Below are positions 11,419 to 56,230 of a DNA stretch of 64,000 nucleotides, one piece after another. The stretch's first letter is position 1; every line of letters starts with the position of its first letter. Where the stretch lies: assembly GCF_901709675.1 (NCBI RefSeq), contig NC_051090.1, positions 5,076,342-5,140,341 on the forward strand, in the 5' to 3' direction. The stretch comes from Syngnathus acus. Its lineage: Eukaryota > Chordata > Actinopteri > Syngnathiformes > Syngnathidae. Made by a program: the position numbers and the translations under genes. Below the pieces are notes generated by a model, which worked only from the letters and a program-made list of their open reading frames with translations, made no database searches and was not told where the DNA came from.

Positions 11419-11895
11419 AATAATAATAATAATAATAATAAAAGTACATTTCAAACCACACTGATTCGTTCACTCACAAATTCGTTCGTTGGTGGACGGG
11501 AAATGCAATTCCCGACTCGTTCGTGAACGGGAAGTGACATCATTTTCTTCTTCGTTTCGTTTTACGGCGAGGTGGCACCAGCTTCAATACGCATTACCGA
11601 CACCTACTGGTTGAAGTCATATGAACTGAAAAAAGACTCTCGTTCTCGTTCACGGAAAAGATTCGTTCTTTTGAACCCATCGTTCACTCACGAGCCAACA
11701 TGAGTAACAAGTCAATTCCCACCCAATCAGCTGCAGGCTCACCTGCATGACATTCGTTCCTCCGTGCGTGTGTTTTAATGTGAACAAAGTGCACATGCAC
11801 CCACAGCTAGGGACGTTTTCCTCGGTGGAAAATCCCTTTGCTTGTTGTGCGCGTCGTTTTTGTCTTCTCGGATGCTTTTTGACACCTAATTGAAG

Positions 11896-20622
<8,727 letters not shown>

Positions 20623-21360
20623 GCTTTTTTTCTATCAAAATCAAACCCAATTCAAATTTGCCATCTTTTATTGGAAGCAGAACACAACAAGACTGTCGTC
20701 CCAATAACTCCCAGAAACATAAATATTAAAAAAAAAAAAAAGATATAAACATCTTGTGTATAAAAAAAAAAAAAAGTCCCATGCGACTACTTTGCAACAC
20801 TTCACATCATCATCATCATCAGTTATAAATATTTATATATATTCACAAACATTTAAAAATAGAAAAGAAGCTATCAAAATAAAGGAGACGATATCAAATT
20901 ATTACACGTGCTGGCAAAAAATGTTTCTTTTTCAAAATTAAAATGTCTTTTTGTTACAGCGTTCCTCTCATGCACCATTAGTGGAAGTACAAGACGTGCA
21001 TGTGGGGCAGAACATGCACGTCTGCCTCTTGGTAGTGTGCTTTGTAATTTTTTTTGTTTTTCTTTTTTTTGCTTGTGCTTCGATCCCATAACCTCTGCAT
21101 GCCTCTGAAAATGTCATTGAATTTGGTGCTATTGTCCACATGTTCGGCTAATTTTTATCCCTGTAAATGCGCACACGCTTCCATGTGCGTGAAGGACAGC
21201 AACATTCACGCAATCATTACCTTCCTTGAGCCACACTGACAAGAAGAAAAAGTAAAAAATATATATATTTGAACTTTTACCCTCACTACATTGAATGTAT
21301 TCTTGTAATATTTTGCAAATTAATCTGAAATTTTTACCTGAATAAAGTTATATGGTGACC
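20623..21360 (+). other. 3' UTR of the myosin V gene with poly(A) signal
   Basis: AT-rich sequence after the myosin stop codon with AATAAA at 21341-21346, about 720 nt downstream; a weaker candidate lies near 20878. The gene is convergent with unc13a, whose coding end is at 23356, leaving a 2.7-kb shared spacer. No unc13a poly(A) signal could be assigned with confidence in that spacer. Confidence 0.5.
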
Positions 21361-21979
21361 TGAAAAAAATTGTTTTTTGAGTTAAATGCTAAGTTAATTT
21401 TTTTTTCTTCTTCTGTGTGTCCATGACATTTCTTCAGACGCCCACTCATGAAATTTTGTTAAAGCTCTCGCAGATCTTCTGATTAAAAAGGAAAAAATAA
21501 ATAAAATTCAACCCCCACTAAAGCTGCAGCAAACATTTGGCCCTTGACATTACATATATATTTTCCAAAACAATATATCCAACACTTGTGCTGATATCAG
21601 AATAGGAATATCCACCATGTAAACATTATGAGACATCTTGTAAAAAAATGAAAGACATTTGATTCTATGGATCAGATGCATAGAGTTCCAATCTAACACG
21701 AGAAGGCTCGGCCTGCCTAACTCAAGCTCATCACAGGCCCAAATAAGACCAAAAACGTACACCCTGTATATGACCTCAACTACTTTTGTCCAAAATGTAA
21801 TGGTTACAGTTTTTTAATGGACTGGCAAGAATCACAATAGATGGAATTGGCTAACCTGTTCCAATACTTCTGCTTCTTTTTCAGGACTTGATAGCAGATA
21901 CCATGTGATCTGTAAACTTGACACTACTTGACCTGCTCTTCTGATTAGAAAAGTTTGGTCATTTTAGTATGGCCTACGG

Positions 21980-22182
21980 CAGGGGGTGTCCACCTCCAGT
22001 CCTCGAGGGGCCGCGTTCCAATATGTTTTCCAAGTTACCCTCGTTAAACACACCTGAGTGAAAAGATCAGTTCATTTTCACGTTCTGCAGGAGCCTAACT
22101 TTTCACACAGGTGCACTTAACGAGGGAATCTCGGAAAACATGTTGGAATGCGGCCCCCGAGGACTGGAGTTTGACACCCATG
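21980..22182. mobile_element. hAT-type MITE with 8-bp target duplication
   Basis: A 203-bp palindromic element. The left end is CAGGGGGTGTC and the right end is GACACCCATG, with long matching arms through GGCCGCGTTCCAATATG. It is flanked by the direct repeat GCCTACGG at 21972-21979 and 22183-22190, the 8-bp duplication typical of hAT elements. No transposase. Its core matches the palindromic half of the 235-bp tandem unit at 9.3-10.5 kb. Confidence 0.8.
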
Positions 22183-22812
22183 GCCTACGGGTAACTAAAA
22201 GAGAAAAACGAAAAAAGCCAAACCCCTCAAGGTCCATGTCAGATGCAGACCGGGTGCAGTGGGGAGCTTCAGCCCTTTTTTGCAGCGGTCCCACTTGACA
22301 ATGAATTGTGCTTGGTGTCATAATAGCCACGACCCACGTGTTTACTTGGCACCTTCCACTTGGAATGTTTACACTGGTAACAAATAAAACGAAGCAAACC
22401 GAGACACGAAAAGCGCGCTATGATCTTGGCTTGTGTTGCTTACTGGTAAGGCAACACACACTCGTATATTTCTACATACACACGTGCACTTGTCATCACA
22501 AAGACGGCGGCGGGTGTACGAGACAGAAGGCATTGAGGGTGTCAGGCAGTGTGCTCTGTTCCACCAGCTAACATCATCCCCGAATATACTGGAACTTCAC
22601 GTATGATTCATGATTAGACTCAGAGTTCCATCTGTAGAAATATAATCCGAAAGACAATAGTAACATAGTTGCACTTAGACGTGTTCATCTGCCGTCATTT
22701 TCTTCCCTGCGATTCTTTCTATCATAGTTCCTCCTTGGAATGTTTGGCATCCAACATACTTTCTTTCACAAGAAATATAAAACCCTGTGCGGCCGATTGA
22801 CGTGATGAACAT

Positions 22813-23240
22813 GTGCGTCAGAAAAGTTCCAGGACTAGCGTCGCAAAGCCCCTTCAGTGTGTGTCAGACGACCAACTGGCACATCTACAAAGAGATCCTG
22901 AGTGTGTGAGAAGAGGCGAGAGTTGTGTGTGGCTGCTCACTATGCCCTGAGCATCTGACAGTTCCTTGCCATGAAGGACTGCCATGCTGGAGCAAACTCC
23001 CGTGTGTTTTTTTTTTTTTCCTCTCCTGGCCATGCTCAACTGGGTCATCGAGGGAACCCATTTTGAAGACGTGGACAACATCAAAATGGCCGTGACTAGG
23101 TGTCTTGACTTAGCTCAATGTCTATTCTCACAGGGGATAAAGAATATATGCCTTTGAGTTACTCCCCCATTTGTGTTCAAATTGTACCTCCGTATCTACT
23201 TTTCGACACTAGTCCTGGAACTTTTTTGACACGCAAACTT
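22813..23240 (+). mobile_element. Degenerate mariner element with transposase remnants
   Basis: Terminal inverted repeats share GTTCCAGGACTAG and its complement (around 22829 and 23215). Between them, plus-strand fragments resemble the mariner transposase C-terminus: HYALSI, a stop, then QFLA, and further on GTHFEDVDNIK. A T-run, stops and frameshifts break the frame, and the 5' half is missing. A clear TA duplication is not visible, so the ends are approximate. It sits in the myosin-unc13a spacer. Confidence 0.5.
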
Positions 23241-23355
23241 CGCGATTCAATTTGACCACGAAGATGGCTGATGTGATCCATAATGATAAACACGCCCCCA
23301 TCGGAATGAACGTATATACATCACCAAACACGATCAGGGTTGGGGGGGGGGGCGG

Positions 23356-44519
<21,164 letters not shown>

Positions 44520-44559
44520 CTCTCGAGAGGGCCTCTTTGCTACTTTCCCAGTGACCGTC

Positions 44560-44850
44560 AAACGCCGCTCTCGAAGCGGCGAGGAAGATGTGACACGTCC
44601 GCCTAACAGCAGCAGCACCACCGCCACCACCACCGCGGCCCGACGTGCGTCGCGACGCAACACATGAGTGGGAATTTCTTCACACTTTGCTTGACGGTGA
44701 GCGCCGAGGTCCTCCCGTCGATGTTTAAAAGATAAAGAGGAGGTGTCCGCGCGTTAAAATGGTCTTCTAGTTTCCCTCTCAGCCATCTTTGTTGGGATTT
44801 CAGAACCAGCGCTGAATAGACAGCTCCCCAGCTAAAAGGTGACGTCACAG
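44560..44850 (-). promoter_or_regulatory. unc13a: Probable unc13a promoter / 5' UTR with a palindromic CRE
   Basis: GC- and CpG-rich sequence directly upstream of the unc13a start codon (44519), with TGACGTCA at 44840-44847, about 320 bp upstream. A CRE here would fit activity-responsive neuronal expression, but that is inference. No TATA box was found. Confidence 0.45.
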
Positions 44851-46030
44851 CATGAGGTTGGGGAGAATGTACGTCATATTGTCAGCCCCGCCCATGGAAT
44901 ATTTCTACTACATTTTATGAACAGATCGATTGAAATCAGGGATGTCGAAATTAAAAACCGGAGCCTTTTACCGTTTTATAATTCTATATGGATACACATT
45001 TCACTTTTTTTAAACTGACTTCATCGTATTAACTTGTGATGAATTAAATAAGACAAAAGAGGAAAATCATTTGCATGAAAACAAACACAGACATACTGCT
45101 TATTTTACAACAAACAAGTTCCTGTTTGGCAACATTCATATTTGTACAACTTGTTTTGTTCCTCCCAGAAGACGAATTTTAAGTTGCCTCTCAAAGAAGC
45201 AACAGAGAAAGGGACGTGCGTGCGTGTAAGCCAACACTGCCATCTGCTGGAAGCCATGATTAATTACAACAACCCAAAATGGTGCCGTTCTAAATAATAC
45301 TTCGCCTATTTTTGTGGTTGTATTCCTGCACAATCTAATTATATAGTGTTACAATGCGTACAATATATACGTATTAATAATAAACAACAACAACAGACAT
45401 TGATGTCAAAGTTAAAACCTTGCTAAATCTGATCCTTATCTTTAAGAATTTTCAGAAGCGGTCATTTTCAATACACATCACATATTTGATCTTGAAAGAA
45501 AGTATAAATTGCTCAATGAGTGAGTGATAACAAAGATAAGAGAGACAAGCTTGTTCACTTTATATTGGAAATATTTTCAGCACATTTTCAAACAGCATTT
45601 TGGAAAAAAAAATACAATGAAAGTTCACACTAGATAGAAACTGATATGACGACTTATAGTTATGCTTAATAACACTGCACACACAGATGATCCCAGCCAC
45701 CAATGCAACATGGCATTACTTGTAAACTCCTCTTTATAAACAAAGTAAACAGAGGGTACGCCTTTGAAAATAGTTTCCGCACACTTTGGAGAACTCACAC
45801 ATTTGTGCAGAAGAGGGAGCGGTCCAAACTTCGACCGACGGAACTGCCCTTTCGATCCCTCGAGACGATTGCACCTGACAAATTCATCCGCCCGGTGCAG
45901 GAATGACTGAGGAGGCCGGCAGAGGTTGCGCAGCTGTTCTATAACTTCTCACTTGAAAATATAAAATGTGTTTTTGGAGAATATATCACATTTTGTGGGG
46001 CCCACATGGAAAAAAGTATTTTTGGAGGTG
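44851..46030. other. Spacer between unc13a and hmg20b
   Basis: AT-rich sequence without a recognisable exon, RNA gene or repeat. Short open frames on both strands show no domain. Confidence 0.4.
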
Positions 46031-46200
46031 CTTTAATACAAATCTGGGTTTATGGCGTGCTTGTAGTGTAACGCAGGTTAGCATTAGCTCCGGGTGGTTA
46101 AAAAAAAAACTCACTACAAATAAATTAAGTGGAAGTTAAGTTTGTGATGATTGCTTTTCTTTTTTTTTATGCGCGTGTGTGGCAATGACAAAGCTGTATT

Positions 46201-48398
46201 CTACCTGTCCAGGTGAGAGAGGACATCGCAAAGCTGCGTAAGCAAGGCCCGGTGCTTTTGAGGGTTCCCTTCGAGCGCGCCGCTGAGACGACTGAGATAC
46301 GAATCCAAGTTTCCGAAGGTCGCCGTCTCGCCCGTGCCTGTTTAAAGACACAGTGGAGGGTAAACTCGGGAAATTTTGTAGTCGTATGAAGTATTGAAAA
46401 TTTTGAATCTTTAAAATTATACTTCATGCAGCAAACCTGGTAGCGGCACAGCAGCCAGACTGTTGACCAACGTGTGTTTAATGGCCAGCAAGTGCTGGTG
46501 AAGCGCCTGCGTGCGCTTCTCGTCCTGGTTAAGCTCCGCCTCCAGGCGCTCTTTGGCGTTGTACATGTCTTTGATGTGCCTCTGCAGCACGGCGTTTTGC
46601 TCCTCAAACTCGATGTTGGCTTTGCGAAGTCGACGCAACTCCGCCTCTCGAGCTGTGGTCCGGTTGAGAGAATGAACAATCATGCAACTTGCATATGGAT
46701 TTGCAATGAGTTGAAAATCATACGGATGCTGGATTTAATGTCCTAAAAACAGATGTTTTACTTCTTTGTGTTACCTTTGTTTTGATCAAGAAACTCCTCT
46801 GTGAAGATGGGGATGTCAAACCTGCTCGGGAGCTCGGATGTCTGACAAATCAAGAAAGAGCTTTTACATCCTTGACTGAAAATAAGGTTGGAGTTTGCAG
46901 TTGAATCAAAACTGAATCAAAAGTTAAAATAACTCAAATATGAATGTAGCTCTCTCTCTCATAAATGTGTCTCGGTTTTCATCAGTGCAGTTGGATTGGA
47001 CAAAATTGAAATGATTCTCGGAGTGTGTGTAAAGAGTGTCACGCACCTTTGGCAAGCCTGAACTGGCACTTATGATCACAGACGGATTGTCCTCTGAAAG
47101 AGAGACGGTGTGTGAGTATAAGAGCGCATTTCACAACCAATTTGGTGCTTTGAAAAGTGGAGACAACACCTTTCTTAATCCTTTTGTCTTGTATTTTCGT
47201 GCTGGTGATCTGATATGCCTCCGTCTGATGATATTCCTTCAATTCCTGGGCATACTGCATCTTCTCCCGCTCGGCCTCATCCAGGTAACGCTAGAAATTC
47301 ACACTCAAGATGATCCCACATATGAAAGAAGACTGATGCCATTTTGACATAAATTAAGATTTCCCAGGAGTCCTGATAAAATGGGAGCGATGTCGCTTTC
47401 TCACATGGGTAGTTTACAAAAGATCGATTTGGGTGGTGTAATCCCACACTTGATGGGTGGGCAGGCAGACCAGCGAGTATGTGTATACAAGCAATTAAAA
47501 AGTCAATATCCTCTTTAAGGGCTTTCAATTGATTGTGATTTACCTGTTTGTCATTAGGCGCTAATCGTGTCCATTCTGCTCCGAGCCGCTTGGTGATTTC
47601 CGGGAAAGGCAGGTCAGGATACCGGGCCCTCATCACTTCCCGCCGCTCATTCAAGAAGCGGACATACCCAGTGACTGGTGCCTTGGGACCGTTGGGTAGC
47701 ACTTTCTTCCTTTTCTTGCCCTTGGGCCATCCTCGCTTCTTAGGCTGCAGTGAAAGTAAGCAGTCACATTGGTATGTAATAACTAATAATAACTGGTCAA
47801 CTAATTTTTGAATCAGAGATGCAAGCAAATGTTTCTTCCTCAAGGACACCAGGTTTTAATAAATTACAAAAAATATATATAGCAACACAAAAACCTGACA
47901 TGCTCAGAAAAATTAGGTGTAGAAAATACATTTATGTACATAGAAAGACATTTCTGATTGAAATTTGCCATAGAACAGTGTAATACAACATGCTGGAACC
48001 TCTAAAGGCCAATAAAATGCATCTGGATAATGTTCAATAATCTATTAAACAGCACCATTCTATTTTTGTTTATATTTATAAAATTCTAATGTTTACCCAT
48101 GTAAATATTTACTAAAGTTAGTATTTAACAACTCACCGAGCATAGGCTGGTGATGGACTACGACACTGCGTCGTAAACCGAGGACCCCTGTTATTGTCTG
48201 GTGGCGGCTGTTTTACCCAATTAATTTTAATACCATAATTCATATTAGGAAAATTGAAAAGAAAGTAGCCGGAAAGCAAACGTTGGAGGTTGTAGTGTAT
48301 TAAAACAGAGCACCCACCTCCTCTTGAGGATGTTCTGTGGACTGTGAGGCTCGAGGCTGCTGCGGAGCATCATTCTGCTCCTGTTTGACGCCACCCAT
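46201..48398 (-). CDS. hmg20b: HMG domain-containing protein 20B (BRAF35)
   Basis: DNA-bending subunit of the LSD1-CoREST/BHC histone demethylase complex. Seven coding exons in transcript order: 48398-48318, 47744-47544, 47290-47170, 47093-47047, 46841-46775, 46652-46437, 46337-46201; 289 residues (human 317). The HMG box (about 45-115) contains [17 protein letters not shown] and [14 protein letters not shown], preceded by the basic stretch [33 protein letters not shown] and a C-terminal coiled coil follow, ending SHLDR. The B assignment rests on the [22 protein letters not shown] block and QNAVLQRH. An in-frame stop just upstream of the ATG supports the start. The N-terminus is shorter than in mammals. 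A possible poly(A) signal (ATTAAA on this strand) is at 46037-46032. Confidence 0.93.
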
Positions 48399-48810
48399 GA
48401 TCCCCCTCAGTCCTGCTTAGAGCGTTAAATGAAGCAATTTCCGTCGGAATTATGCCAGGTTATATCTGGGGGAAACAGGAGAGGAAATTCGAATAGAAAG
48501 AAAACGACAACGTCCCCCGCATTGACGCCACTTCTGGCTTGCTAAACAGCTTGCTAGCATCCAGTAGGGCTAATTGTGTAACAATATACAAGATGAACAA
48601 AAAAAAAAAAAAACAGCAGACGGGGCGGGCGGGGAGAACAATTAGAAAAACAGCAGACGTAGTAATTTGTATCTCAATGTAAGGACTTACAGGAAATGTG
48701 TCGTTGTATAAATCTCTTTTTTTAAATTATTACTCCGTATGGATAATAATTACTCTGCTCACCGGAAAAAAAAAACCCTCCTGTAAAACAGGAAACCAAA
48801 GCCAGGGTTG

Positions 48811-48867
48811 CACGTGATTGGTCTATTTCTTTCACTCTGATTGGTCAATACAGTCACTCCCCATTGG
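48811..48867 (-). promoter_or_regulatory. hmg20b: Three CCAAT boxes at 23-bp spacing plus an E-box, upstream of hmg20b
   Basis: On the plus strand ATTGG starts at 48817, 48840 and 48863, that is three CCAAT boxes on the hmg20b strand with an exact 23-bp period. CACGTG lies at 48811-48816. The cluster is 410-470 bp upstream of the hmg20b start codon, suggesting an NF-Y-driven promoter. Confidence 0.55.
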
Positions 48868-49494
48868 TTAGTATGATCATTGGGCCTCTTCAAGGTATGT
48901 TGTTTCAAGTGAATTTCTCGGAAAAATAAAAACGAGAGTTACGACACCACGGATGTATTCCTTCGTAATAAATATTAATATCAGTCTCCGCTATGTAAAT
49001 AGTATGAGTGGGCTGTGGTTAATCTGAAGAAAATTTAGGAGCAGGAATAAAAACGTAGAGGATTGTTGGTAAACATCAGGTACACGTTTGTGAGGAAAAG
49101 CCAGTTTTAACTCCACTCGTGACATTTACAATGGGCCTACAACAATAATTAAGGTGCATATGTTGGAAAGATGCATTTATTTTGGCCTGCGGGATTTTGT
49201 TTTGGTAGATTCATGTTATAAATGCAGTTTTTCAAGCACAGCAAACCCGAAACTTCCGCTTTCAAGGTTATGGCAACCTTTCAGTATATAACATTGTGTG
49301 TACATTGTAGCAAAAGGTTGTACACACATTTATTACCCCTTGTATGGTTGTAGCAAAGTGCACTTCGATACCATTCACATGATGATGACTCATGAAACTT
49401 GAATTCAGATGGCGAATGTAAGTGCTTCATTGCAAATACAGGACAGGATGTGAGAATGTGATTTGAGAGTTAAAAATCAAAACATCGGATAGGT

Positions 49495-49510
49495 TTTATT
49501 TCCTTTTATT
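49495..49510 (-). terminator. eef2: Two poly(A) signals of eef2
   Basis: TTTATT at 49495-49500 and 49505-49510 on the plus strand, that is two AATAAA on the eef2 strand, about 150-165 nt after the stop codon. This fits the short 3' UTR usual for this gene. Confidence 0.75.
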
Positions 49511-49660
49511 TGTTTACAATTTTTTGTTAGGTTTATCATTTATATTGTCAATCCGTTTGGCAAACTTGGTGCTCACTGTGTTCTGTACAGTCCGGTCCCA
49601 CAGTGCCGATTACATGTGTGGGGGAGGAATGAGGCAATAAGCAAATAGTGGTCCAGGCTT

Positions 49661-54881
<5,221 letters not shown>

Positions 54882-54953
54882 TTTGACGGATGGTTTTGGA
54901 TTCGCTCGGTGGAGAAAAAGCCGACAGCAAATATTACACTGCCCACCACACGA

Positions 54954-55028
54954 GGGCCTAGGCAGGGAAGAGAACGCTGACGTCAGACGAACTCATTATA
55001 TAATGCGTGCGTCGTGTCGTTGACGTCA
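54954..55028 (-). promoter_or_regulatory. eef2: eef2 core promoter: TATA box, 5' TOP start and two CREs
   Basis: On the minus strand: TGACGTCA (55028-55021), a TATA-like ATTATATAAT (about 55004-54996), a second TGACGTCA (54985-54978), then CTCTTCCCTGCC from 54972. The pyrimidine-rich CTCTTCC lies about 25-30 bases past the TATA box, the expected start-site position, and is a 5' terminal oligopyrimidine motif as expected of eEF2 mRNA. The 5' UTR to the ATG would be about 90 nt, unspliced. Confidence 0.7.
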
Positions 55029-55208
55029 TCACGCTTTTGCGCAGCCGCATCCAGGCTCTTCTCAGCTCTATTCAAGACTGGTAATAATCACTTCGTCCAG
55101 TAGATAGAGCTCTAGACTAAATTGTGACAACATTTTCCAGTGTTCAATAAATGAGTTTGTTGCATCATCTTGTTCTTTACCTAAAAAGTTATTTTATTCT
55201 AGTAGAAT

Positions 55209-56218
55209 CAGGGGTTGGCAACCCGCGGCTCCAGAGCCGCATGCGGCTCTTTAGCACGCCCCGAGCGGCTCCCTAGAGTTTTTGCAAATATGCGTGAAAA
55301 TGGAAAAATTTGTTTTTTTTGGTTGTTGTTGTTTTTTTAAATATGTTTTTTAGATGGTAATCACGACACAACCATACTTGTGCTGTAAAAATGTATGTAG
55401 TTGCAAATATATTAAAAATACCGAATTTAAGAATGACGCCAATTAGCAAAATTGCGTCATAGCCTGCGACACAGCACAGGTGAGTTGTAAACAAACAGGT
55501 GTGTGAGTGATGGGCCATGGATTCAAAAGGCAAAAAGAGAAAGTTTGCTGGTGAGAACAGATGCTTTAAGAAAGAATGGACTGAACTTTTTGCTTTCATT
55601 GCCAATGCTGAAGCTTTGCCTGCATGTTTGATTATCAATGAGAAGTTGTCAAATAACAAGAAGAGGAATTTGGAGCGACATTTTCAGCTAAAGCATGCTA
55701 AATTTGCTGCCGATCACCCAGTTGCAACTGAGAGGAAAGGTGCAATTGCAGTGCTGGTGGAGAAGTTTGAGGACCGAAAAAGAAGTTTCAAGAAGTGGAT
55801 TGCATCTCCAAACTCTACTACTGCAGCCCCGGAGATAATAAAGCGCGGAAAACCATTCAGAGATCATTCAGAAAATTAAAGACATACCACTCCGCATAAA
55901 CAATATCACCGATAAGCAAATCAAGGACATCAATTCAGCTCCAGCAATTGATGGATGAGTCGTGTGACGTGACCGATATCGAACAGACAGCTCTGCTATG
56001 CAGGTACGTGAACTCTAATGGGGCGCAAGAAGAAATGATCAAATTGATACCACTATTTTTTTAAAAATTATTTTTATAGTAGGCATACAACTTATGTATT
56101 GACAGTCTATGTTGCCTTATCTAAAGGCTTTTAGATTTTTGCGGCTCCAGACAGGTATGCTTTTTGTTTTTTGGGGGGCCAATACGGCTCATTGAACAAT
56201 TTGGGTTGCCGAACCCTG
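55209..56218 (+). mobile_element. Truncated hAT-type transposon with 12-bp flanking repeat
   Basis: A 1010-bp element. It starts CAGGGGTTGGCAACC and ends GGGTTGCCGAACCCTG, near-perfect inverted repeats, and is flanked by identical 12-bp direct repeats TTCTAGTAGAAT (55197-55208 and 56219-56230). CGGCTCCAGAGCCGCATGCG near the left end and TGCGGCTCCAGA near the right are subterminal motifs. It contains only the 5' part of a transposase-like gene, so it is a deletion derivative. Confidence 0.75.
55517..55879 (+). pseudogene. Transposase N-terminus with degenerate BED-like zinc finger
   Basis: A 120-residue frame beginning MDSKGKKRKFAGENRCFKKE. It continues LPACLIINEKLSNNKKRNLE, then RHFQLKHAKFA. 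Family members usually have C-x2-C-...-H-x4-H here (ACLICNEKL); in this copy the second Cys is Ile, so zinc binding is probably lost. The frame stops well before the hAT catalytic domain. It resembles the N-termini of transposase-derived GTF2IRD2/ZBED-like proteins. It lies inside the hAT element and is probably non-functional. Confidence 0.6.
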
Positions 56219-56230
56219 TTCTAGTAGAAT

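Larger units (their letters stand above)
8588..11700. mobile_element. Large composite inverted-repeat transposon (hAT-like ends)
   Basis: A palindromic element. The left arm (about 8588-9320) reappears inverted in the right arm (about 10557-11700). Matching blocks include the segment at 8810-9060 against 10680-10890 and about 11430-11460 (reverse complement), and the block at 9101-9163 against 10577-10642. Outer ends carry variants of AAAGATTCGTT and its complement, seen in fish hAT-like repeats, so the exact termini are uncertain. No transposase frame is present. The centre is a 235-bp tandem array and a separate TIR element is nested in the right arm. It fills most of the mbd3-myosin spacer, ending about 200 bp before the myosin start codon. 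Confidence 0.65.

Noticed and set aside
47277-47849. 190-codon frame as a single-exon HMG-box gene
   Set aside because: Only the middle part (47544-47744) is coding; both ends read into hmg20b introns.
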